Assembly: GCA_947427985.1 (NCBI GenBank)
Contig: CANEKB010000068.1
Location: 1 to 5,514 of the forward strand
DNA: 5,514 nt
Source of the DNA: an uncultured Candidatus Saccharibacteria bacterium
GTDB taxonomy: Bacteria; Patescibacteriota; Saccharimonadia; Saccharimonadales; Saccharimonadaceae
Direction of reading: 5' to 3'
This document shows positions 1-5,031 of this stretch, piece after piece. Within the stretch, counting starts at the first letter, position 1. Each line of letters starts with the position of its first letter. The position numbers and the translations under genes are program-made. The notes below the pieces were generated by a model. That model did no database searches and was not told the origin of the DNA. It saw nothing but the letters and a program-made list of their open reading frames with translations.

Positions 1-30
1 CGCTAGCTTCTCCCTCCGCTGTCTAGCCAT
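1..30 (-). CDS. possible divergent gene start, partial at left edge
   Basis: On the minus strand an ATG at 30 opens a frame reading MARQRREKLA and stays open to the window edge (10 codons). A TATGAT box (minus strand, 42 to 37) lies 6 nt upstream of the ATG. That is the same spacing as in the confident leaderless gene starting at 3602, so this could be a leaderless gene divergent from metG. Against it, ten codons carry almost no coding evidence, no -35 or extended -10 is convincing, and there is no ribosome binding site. The product is not recognisable. It could equally be non-coding. Confidence 0.22.
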   Translation of the reverse strand, partial: MARQRREKLA

Positions 31-58
31 AGAGTAATCATAGGGAGGATGAATAAAT

Positions 59-134
59 AAGGAAAAGCGGAAAGACAATTTATACTTTAAGGTAAGTTCT
101 TATCTTGAAGCTTGAATTATAGGGCGTTTTCCTT
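59..134. repeat. nested inverted repeats upstream of metG
   Basis: The outer arms AAGGAAAA (59-66) and TTTTCCTT (127-134) are perfect 8-nt complements. Between them, 85-110 is an almost self-complementary stretch that can form a stem of about 11-12 pairs, with two G-U pairs, around GTTC or TT. There is no run of T directly after the inner hairpin on either strand, so it is not a standard intrinsic terminator. The right outer arm abuts or overlaps the -35 region of the metG promoter. If metG is leaderless this structure lies outside its mRNA. It may be an operator, the 3' end of an upstream transcript, or a small RNA. The role is unknown. Confidence 0.4.
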
Positions 135-162
135 ATCGCTCGCACCATATCTGTGCTATAAT
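133..162 (+). promoter_or_regulatory. metG promoter, extended -10
   Basis: A perfect -10 box TATAAT (157-162) is preceded by TGC (154-156), giving an extended -10 of the form TGnTATAAT. The best -35 candidate, TTATCG (133-138) at 18-bp spacing, matches TTGACA at only three of six positions, as is common when an extended -10 is present. Transcription should begin around 169-170, two or three bases before the metG ATG. The 15 nt from 148 to 162 are identical to the core of the promoter of the LtaS-like gene on the other strand. Confidence 0.75.
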
Positions 163-171
163 TAATGTATT

Positions 172-1587
172 ATGTCAAAAACTTATCTATGCACAGCAAT
201 CCCTTATGTCAACGGTAACCCGCATATTGGCCACGCTATGGACTATCTACTAGCTGATGTCTATGCTCGATTTTGCCGCATGATGGGTGATGAAGTACGG
301 TTCCAGGTTGGCACCGATGAGCACGGCAATAAAGTTTTTAGTACCGCTCAAAAGAATGGTGTTTCGGTTGACGATTATGTTCAAATGAATTCGGATAAAT
401 TCCGCAAGTTTATTAAACAACTTGACATTTCTTATACGGACTTTATTCGTACTACTGATCCGGAACACGTTCGTCGTTGCCAGGAGATTTGGAAGAGGTT
501 GGAGAACCATATTTACTCGGCTGAGTATGAAGGTTGGTATTGTGAAGGTTGTGAACGTTTTGTGACAGCGAAAGAATGTGAAGAGAACCACGGCGTTTGC
601 CCTGATCATCAAAAACCGTACCAACAGCTTTCGGAACGAAATTATTATCTTCGTATTGCTGACTTTAAGGATAAAATTCGCGACCAGATTGAGAAAGATA
701 CAATGCAAATTTTACCCGAGTTTCGTAAGCAGGAAGTTTTGCAACTTCTCGCTGATGCGCCGGATATTTCGATTTCGCGCCCGCGCGGTCAGCTTTCTTG
801 GGGTGTTCCGGTGCCGGGCGATGATGATCAGATCATGTACGTCTGGATCGATGCGCTTTCTAACTACATCACGGTATTGGGCTATCCCGATCAAGATATC
901 TCAACCTATTGGCCTGCGCAGGCACAGTTTATTGGCAAAGATATCTTGCGGTTCCATGCAATCACTTGGCCAGCGATTTTGCTCGGTCTTGGCTTGCCTC
1001 TGCCGAAGCATTTGGTAACTCATGGTTATATTCTCGCGGATGGCCAGAAGATGAGCAAGAGTATTGGTAACGTTGTTGATCCGATTGAGGTTCTTGATAA
1101 GCATGGACTAGATGCCTTTCGCTACTATTTCCTACGGCACGTGGACACTTTTACCGATGCAGATTTTACTTGGGAAAAATTTGAGAATGCCTACAATAAT
1201 GAGCTGGCGAATGATCTTGGCAACCTTGTTCAGCGCCTCGCTACGCTCTGCAAAAAGAATGGCATACGCGGTGTCATAAACCCGACCGGTGAAGATAAGA
1301 AATATATCAAGCTAATGCAGAATTTCGAATTTTCCAGAGCTTTCGATTACGCCTGGACAAAGGTACAAGCTCTGAATAAGTCTATTGATGAACAAAAACC
1401 TTGGGAACTTGCCAAAACTGGCGAAACAGAAAGACTGCATCAAGTACTTGAGAAATTAGCGTGCGATCTCCTTGTGGCGAACCAGCTACTTACACCATTC
1501 TTACCAACGGCTACTGAGAAAATCCATTCTATCTTCACGGCACCCGATATCGCACCGCCAGAAACTCCGCTTTTCCCCAAAAACTAA
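172..1587 (+). CDS. metG: methionyl-tRNA synthetase
   Basis: This cytoplasmic class I aminoacyl-tRNA synthetase charges tRNA-Met with methionine using ATP and supplies both initiator and elongator Met-tRNA. The Rossmann catalytic domain carries HIGH at residues 18-21 in PHIGHAMDY and KMSKS at 293-297. Other family landmarks are YVWIDALSNY from residue 223, FIGKD from 253, and KPWELAK from 409 in the helical anticodon-binding domain. The connective-peptide zinc knuckle has C124, C127, C143 and H146, a CxxC...CxxH pattern like that of Thermus-type MetRS. At 471 residues it is the short form: it ends after the anticodon-binding domain and lacks the C-terminal EMAP-II-like tRNA-binding domain. 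I chose the ATG at 172 because HIGH then sits at the usual depth and TATAAT ends 9 nt upstream. There is no Shine-Dalgarno sequence, so the mRNA is probably leaderless or nearly so. It converges on the LtaS-like gene. No key residue is missing. Confidence 0.98.
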   Translation: MSKTYLCTAIPYVNGNPHIGHAMDYLLADVYARFCRMMGDEVRFQVGTDEHGNKVFSTAQKNGVSVDDYVQMNSDKFRKFIKQLDISYTDFIRTTDPEHVRRCQEIWKRLENHIYSAEYEGWYCEGCERFVTAKECEENHGVCPDHQKPYQQLSERNYYLRIADFKDKIRDQIEKDTMQILPEFRKQEVLQLLADAPDISISRPRGQLSWGVPVPGDDDQIMYVWIDALSNYITVLGYPDQDISTYWPAQAQFIGKDILRFHAITWPAILLGLGLPLPKHLVTHGYILADGQKMSKSIGNVVDPIEVLDKHGLDAFRYYFLRHVDTFTDADFTWEKFENAYNNELANDLGNLVQRLATLCKKNGIRGVINPTGEDKKYIKLMQNFEFSRAFDYAWTKVQALNKSIDEQKPWELAKTGETERLHQVLEKLACDLLVANQLLTPFLPTATEKIHSIFTAPDIAPPETPLFPKN

Positions 1588-1596
1588 TATTTTCGT

Positions 1597-1621
1597 AAGG
1601 CTCGCCACTGAGGCTAGCCTT
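1597..1621. terminator. shared hairpin between convergent genes
   Basis: AAGGCT (1597-1602) pairs with AGCCTT (1616-1621). Inside it, after one C/T mismatch, GCC (1604-1606) pairs with GGC (1612-1614) around the loop ACTGA. It sits between the metG stop (1587) and the stop of the LtaS-like gene (1626-1628), where a bidirectional terminator is expected. The U-tracts are weak: on + the stem is followed by a short CTTACT, and on - by ACGAAAAT. Termination may therefore be inefficient or depend on the two convergent transcripts. Confidence 0.5.
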
Positions 1622-1625
1622 CTTA

Positions 1626-3602
1626 CTAGTCCCCGTTCCAGTAATGTTTACCGCTCAAGACATCATAATTCACAAACTCGTACTCTTTCAGCGCCTCACT
1701 TTGCTCTGGTTTTTCGTCGCCCCAGTAAGAGTTTGCTAATATTGGCGTATCTTCGCAGATCGTATCCAATAGATAGAATAGCGCAGGCTTCTCGACGCCC
1801 AAGATATTATACATAGTATTTAACAAGCAATTTGGCGTTACGGTCGGCAAATCTACACCGCGAGTAGGGAATTTAAAGCCAAGCTCCGCATTAATTTTGG
1901 TTGTTTCTGCAACCGTATACTCGCTTTCGATGTCGAAGTTTGCGTAGACAAAATATGGCGTAAGGTGCGCAAGATCCTGCTCATCTTTATCCTCGGATTT
2001 TATGTACTTATCCAAGACTCCCATTGCATGATCGCCAAACCAAATTACAACTGTTTTTTCGTCAAGGCTATCGATCTTCTCTAATAGCTCGCCAAGATAT
2101 TGGTCTGAAGTGTGTAGACTCTGAAAATTAGATTCAATCAGCCAGGAATACTGATCCTCCTGTAGTAGCGGGAAATCTAATTTTGGATAATTCGCACCAC
2201 CATAAGGCCCATGATTTTGCATAGTAATAGCTGTAACGAGTTGTGGTCCGTCCCCATCCTTCAGGATATCCCAAATCTCATTGTAAGTTGACCGGTCATT
2301 ATTATACTCGCTAGAGAACTCTTTCTCGGTGTATTTCATTTTATCGGCGTCTATAAACTCATCATAGCCAAACTTTGGATAGATAAGATAGCGTTTATAC
2401 ATGGTTCCGTCATAAGCATGCACTGCCGTCGTTTCAAAATCAAAACCCTTTGCCCAATTGGCAATTGCTAATACGCTATCGACTTTGGACAGGGAATTTA
2501 TGTAAGGAATTGTTTGCGCCCAGTAATTTGATAGTCCGGTCTGCCCTTCAAACTCTACGTTTGCGGTGTTGCCGCCATATTCCGGTGAGTACATATATCC
2601 ACTCGGGTATTCACGGAAAATTTGGTGCAAGACTGGAGTAATATCACCGCCACCGTGAGCATAGTGTTTTGTTAAGAGTGCCGGATCATAAAAACTTTCA
2701 TTCATGATAAAAACAATATTTTCAACGACGTCATCAAGTGGCTTACGTTCATTGTCTGCAGCCTTGATTGCGCGATACTTTTCGGCAATTTTTTGCATTG
2801 CATCTTGACTATAGCCTTCCGGCTCCGGCATGCTAAGGCGTGACAGGTTATAGAGAAATCCAATTACGAAACCATTGTTCTCGTAATTTTCGGTCTGATT
2901 CCAGCCGACATAGTTAATCCCTGGCACCCAATCTGGACCTTCATGATCAATAATTGGCTTAGTTACACATACTAAAATCGCCAAGGCCACTAGAGTCCAA
3001 GTCACCCGTGGGATTATCGAAATTTTTTCCCACCACGGTAAACCGTTGCGGTTGCGGCCACAAACCTTGCGCATGCAGTATTCTAGGAAGATTGAGCCAA
3101 CCAGAACAAAAACTACACCAAACACCAACCTAACGATGGCATCGCTATCGACGAAACTGGTCAAATTGCCGACGGAGCCGGCCATTTGAAAATCCTCTGG
3201 CAGCAACGGTGCCGCGCGCAGAGTAAACTTTTGGATATGAATAAAAGTTATGACACTAAGTATTGCAAAAGACAGCCCAACTGTAAAAAACGGTCGCCAA
3301 GTCACTGTTGCAATTATGGCCATCAGGCAAAATATCACTAAGCAGCTATAAACCGTGATGTCCTGATGTGTCTGAATGAACTCGTTCGTAACGTCAGCGT
3401 CACAAAGGTTTTGACGCCAAAACAAGAACCAGGTGAAAATCACCGAAAAGAAAGCCAACAATAAGAAAGAAAAAAGTACTCGATAAACCGCCGGCATAGT
3501 ATGTTTCTGCATCGGCGTTTTAATTTTGTGTTTTTTCTCGACGGTAGACTCGATGCTCTTATCAGTAGCGTCAGCCTCTTGTTTATCCTGGCTTTTAACC
3601 AT
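1626..3602 (-). CDS. LtaS/MdoB-family phosphoglycerol transferase
   Basis: This is a membrane-anchored enzyme of the alkaline phosphatase/sulfatase superfamily, of the type that moves glycerolphosphate from phosphatidylglycerol onto lipoteichoic acid or another surface glycan outside the cell. From the start used here it has 658 residues: a charged cytoplasmic N-terminus (1-38), five membrane segments (about 39-62, 82-101, 105-123, 155-176, 199-218), and a large external catalytic domain. Residues matching the known S. aureus LtaS active site are E302 (in MNESF), T346 (GGNTANVEFEGQTG, the catalytic nucleophile), H464 (QNHGPYG), and D524-H525 (FGDHAMG). Their spacing is nearly the same as E255, T300, H416, D475 and H476 in LtaS. 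The family pattern around LRAAPLLPEDF and GWNQTENYENNGF is also present. I chose the ATG at 3602 because a longer start at 3629 would place the promoter -10 inside codons 6-7; there is no Shine-Dalgarno. The acceptor is not known: true LTA synthase and a related transferase are both possible. Confidence 0.92.
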   Translation of the reverse strand: MVKSQDKQEADATDKSIESTVEKKHKIKTPMQKHTMPAVYRVLFSFLLLAFFSVIFTWFLFWRQNLCDADVTNEFIQTHQDITVYSCLVIFCLMAIIATVTWRPFFTVGLSFAILSVITFIHIQKFTLRAAPLLPEDFQMAGSVGNLTSFVDSDAIVRLVFGVVFVLVGSIFLEYCMRKVCGRNRNGLPWWEKISIIPRVTWTLVALAILVCVTKPIIDHEGPDWVPGINYVGWNQTENYENNGFVIGFLYNLSRLSMPEPEGYSQDAMQKIAEKYRAIKAADNERKPLDDVVENIVFIMNESFYDPALLTKHYAHGGGDITPVLHQIFREYPSGYMYSPEYGGNTANVEFEGQTGLSNYWAQTIPYINSLSKVDSVLAIANWAKGFDFETTAVHAYDGTMYKRYLIYPKFGYDEFIDADKMKYTEKEFSSEYNNDRSTYNEIWDILKDGDGPQLVTAITMQNHGPYGGANYPKLDFPLLQEDQYSWLIESNFQSLHTSDQYLGELLEKIDSLDEKTVVIWFGDHAMGVLDKYIKSEDKDEQDLAHLTPYFVYANFDIESEYTVAETTKINAELGFKFPTRGVDLPTVTPNCLLNTMYNILGVEKPALFYLLDTICEDTPILANSYWGDEKPEQSEALKEYEFVNYDVLSGKHYWNGD

Positions 3603-3608
3603 AAATAC

Positions 3609-3623
3609 ATTATAGCACAGATA
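3609..3623 (-). promoter_or_regulatory. promoter of the LtaS-like gene, leaderless
   Basis: Read on the minus strand, TGTGC precedes a perfect TATAAT (3614 to 3609), an extended -10. Only six bases separate the box from the ATG at 3602, placing the expected transcription start on or next to the A of the start codon. No good -35 exists, because the region where it would lie is occupied by the hairpin and T-tract of the upstream terminator. The 15 nt from 3623 to 3609 are identical to 148-162 upstream of metG. Confidence 0.75.
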
Positions 3624-3627
3624 CTTC

Positions 3628-3655
3628 AAAAAAGCGCCACTGTAGTAGCGCTTTT
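3628..3655 (-). terminator. intrinsic terminator after the aquaporin gene
   Basis: On the minus strand AAAAGCGC (3655 to 3648) and GCGC followed by six T (3637 to 3628) form a GC-rich stem, extendable by the A/T runs, around a 10-nt loop. A further AC/GT pairing is possible within the loop. It starts 25 nt beyond the aquaporin stop codon and ends 5 nt before the 15-nt promoter core of the LtaS-like gene. It should stop the aquaporin transcript and keep the two genes in separate units. Confidence 0.75.
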
Positions 3656-3679
3656 CTGTTGAGAACTCTAACTATTTGT

Positions 3680-4630
3680 TTAGTTCTTTTTGCAGGCGCA
3701 AGGATTATCGCATTCACATGCGTAACCGTCGCTCGCAAGGCGAGTTGCAATATCAGAAACGTAGAAACCAATCACGCCGCCAACCATTGGAACGATGACG
3801 TAGGCCGCAACCGCAAGACCAGCCGCCTGTGCGAGTTCACCGAGGCTATCGGCCGTAGTTGGCAAAATTTGGTGCATAAGAGCTGCAATTGGATTGAACA
3901 TGTAGGAACCAGTCAGCATGAAAAAGCCCTGCGAAATTACATAGGCCACGATATCTAGCAATACTAGACCGCTAGCAATCATCATAGCAAAAGCGAGCGG
4001 ACTCTTTCGAGCGAAGCGGAGCGCGCGCGCAAAGAAGAATGCTAAGACGATTGCTCCAAATAGCTCAATCAAGGCAACGGCCCAGAAATTCTCACCCGTC
4101 AGTTCGCCCATAACTGGCATATTTAGTGAAGAGCCACTACCGATACGGAAAGCGTTAACAACGATCATTGCTAGCCAACCACCAAGCAACTGCGCCAAAA
4201 TGTAGAGCACGCCGCGGATTGCCGACATACGACGAGTTGCCATCATACCGACGGTAACCAGTGGGTTCAAGTTTGCTCCTGAAAGCCCAACAACGGCTAG
4301 ATAGACACAGATAACACCAAGGCCAAGAATGAGCGGCTGTGGCGCACCGAGCAAGCTGAGGACTAAAAGCAAAATAACCAGCAACATAGTGCCGATTACT
4401 TCACCGATCAAAGCTCCCCAAATCTTTGGAGTCTTAAAAATAGTTAAAATGTTCTCATTTTTATCGCATTTGCGTGCGAAAAAGCCTTTCATTGGCTTAT
4501 CATCAGAAGCTACTACAGCGTCTTTCACTACGGCTGTCTCCTTGATTTCCTTCACTTCTTTTTTGGCTTCAGGCTGAGTCGTAGCTTTTTCGGCCTTCTT
4601 CCCGGATTTCTTTGGCTTTTGATTCGCCAT
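3680..4630 (-). CDS. divergent aquaporin/glycerol-facilitator family channel
   Basis: This is a 316-residue member of the MIP channel family, expected to pass water or small neutral solutes across the cytoplasmic membrane. A disordered, Lys/Glu-rich N-terminal tail (about 1-68) is followed by six membrane segments: about 72-94 (with E77 in GEVIGTM), 98-116, 137-160, 184-204 (with E189 in IELFGA), 211-233 and 268-291. The two half-helix motifs are at the right places but altered: SGANLNPLVTVG (N122-P123-L124) and MFNPIAAL (N246-P247-I248). The Arg that normally follows the second NPA and narrows the pore is Ala here. The tail ends in CECDNPCAC (C305, C307, C311, C313) plus KKN, a Cys-rich motif unusual for the family. 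AAGGAGG lies 7 nt before the ATG, so the start is firm. The substrate cannot be told from sequence. Confidence 0.88.
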   Translation of the reverse strand: MANQKPKKSGKKAEKATTQPEAKKEVKEIKETAVVKDAVVASDDKPMKGFFARKCDKNENILTIFKTPKIWGALIGEVIGTMLLVILLLVLSLLGAPQPLILGLGVICVYLAVVGLSGANLNPLVTVGMMATRRMSAIRGVLYILAQLLGGWLAMIVVNAFRIGSGSSLNMPVMGELTGENFWAVALIELFGAIVLAFFFARALRFARKSPLAFAMMIASGLVLLDIVAYVISQGFFMLTGSYMFNPIAALMHQILPTTADSLGELAQAAGLAVAAYVIVPMVGGVIGFYVSDIATRLASDGYACECDNPCACKKN

Positions 4631-4637
4631 TATTAAA

Positions 4638-4644
4638 CCTCCTT
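4638..4644 (-). promoter_or_regulatory. strong ribosome binding site of the aquaporin gene
   Basis: The minus strand reads AAGGAGG followed by TTTAATA and ATG, a near-perfect Shine-Dalgarno at 7-nt spacing. It fixes the aquaporin start at 4630. It also shows that this genome uses Shine-Dalgarno initiation alongside the leaderless starts elsewhere in the window. Confidence 0.85.
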
Positions 4645-4663
4645 AGTTTCTAATATTTACCCG

Positions 4664-4692
4664 ATTATAGCATACCTGTGATACAATGAAAA
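4664..4692 (-). promoter_or_regulatory. aquaporin gene promoter
   Basis: On the minus strand a -35 candidate TTTTCA (4692 to 4687, four of six consensus positions) is followed at exactly 17 bp by TATAAT (4669 to 4664) with an extended TGC just upstream. The predicted transcription start near 4657 gives a leader of about 27 nt that includes the AAGGAGG site. Its spacer contains the -10 box of the divergent promoter for the small membrane protein gene. Confidence 0.72.
4679..4687 (+). promoter_or_regulatory. promoter of the small membrane protein gene
   Basis: TGATACAAT (4679-4687) is an extended -10 with the box TACAAT at 4682-4687, one mismatch from consensus. A weak -35 candidate TTTACC (4656-4661) is 20 bp upstream, which is longer than ideal. 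The start of transcription would be near 4694, giving a leader of about 39 nt. The box lies inside the spacer of the opposing aquaporin promoter, so polymerase should not be able to occupy both at once. Confidence 0.5.
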
Positions 4693-4732
4693 GCGACAAC
4701 TTAAGCGTAAAAATAATTTTTAAGGGAAACTT

Positions 4733-4957
4733 ATGGGAATCATGATGTCAAAAGATTTAGAAGATAACTCCGAGCTAAGCCGCCGCATCGCCTCGGATTT
4801 GCGAGCGCGCAATCAGTCGGAAGTTCGGCGTGGTTCCGACTATGGCGACGATATGGAAGATGATGAGGAGACGAAAAAGACAGGCCGCTTTACTTGGGTT
4901 TGGATCATCTTGATTGTCCTTGCTATTATTTCGCTTATTTGTATCTTGTTTATCTAA
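4733..4957 (+). CDS. small membrane protein with C-terminal anchor, unknown function
   Basis: I do not recognise this 74-residue protein. Residues 1-52 are hydrophilic and charged: an Arg-rich middle (RRIASDLRARNQSEVRR), then an acidic patch (DDMEDDEE) and KKTGR. Residues 53-74 (starting FTWVWIILIVL) form a single membrane helix that ends at the C-terminus, so it should be a tail-anchored protein with its charged part in the cytoplasm. AAGGG (4722-4726) lies 6 nt before the ATG at 4733. ATGs at 4742 and 4745 in the same frame are possible later starts and would remove only three or four residues. It diverges from the aquaporin gene, and its stop is 74 nt before pheS. The clear hydrophobic segment, promoter and ribosome binding site support it as a real gene. 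The sequence does not indicate a role. Confidence 0.75.
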   Translation: MGIMMSKDLEDNSELSRRIASDLRARNQSEVRRGSDYGDDMEDDEETKKTGRFTWVWIILIVLAIISLICILFI

Positions 4958-4979
4958 GAGTTGGTCTAAAATTAGAAAA

Positions 4980-4991
4980 TTCTCTAGAGAA
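4980..4991. repeat. 12-bp perfect palindrome upstream of pheS
   Basis: TTCTCTAGAGAA is a perfect 12-bp palindrome centred about 36 bp upstream of the predicted pheS -10 box, just upstream of where the -35 would lie. With no spacer it would make a poor RNA hairpin, so a protein-binding site is more plausible than a terminator. No regulator can be named. Confidence 0.35.
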
Positions 4992-5018
4992 AATGTAGTC
5001 TTTTGCTCTCGAGTGATA

Positions 5019-5031
5019 TATAATATATAAT
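5019..5031 (+). promoter_or_regulatory. pheS promoter, tandem TATAAT
   Basis: Two TATAAT boxes occur in tandem, at 5019-5024 and 5026-5031, the second touching the pheS ATG. The first leaves 7 nt before the ATG and would start transcription at about the A of the start codon, giving a leaderless mRNA. The -35 region is poor. No Shine-Dalgarno sequence precedes pheS. Confidence 0.6.

Noticed and set aside
43..60. Shine-Dalgarno-like AGGGAGG followed by ATG and a three-codon frame MNK-stop
   Set aside because: The ATG overlaps the GG run with no spacing, and three codons are too few. It is probably a chance match, though a leader peptide cannot be fully excluded.
1..171. T-box or riboswitch leader for metG
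   Set aside because: No T-box sequence or antiterminator/terminator pair is visible, and the perfect -10 box at 157-162 places the transcript start at the ATG.
250..708. 152-codon frame on the minus strand inside metG
   Set aside because: It lies wholly opposite a firm MetRS coding region, and its product has no recognisable family or membrane pattern. It is a shadow frame.
578..1018. 146-codon + frame inside metG
   Set aside because: It is an out-of-frame reading of metG with Arg/Phe-rich, low-plausibility protein and no ribosome binding site or promoter.
1472..1816. 114-codon + frame across the end of metG and the LtaS-like gene
   Set aside because: It overlaps two confident genes and the convergent hairpin. 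Its composition (Ser, Arg, His rich) is typical of a shadow frame.
4986..5009. Hairpin AGAGAAAA / TTTTGCTCT as a terminator of the small membrane protein gene
   Set aside because: It needs a bulged G, has a weak AT stem and no following T-tract, and competes with the palindrome at 4980-4991.
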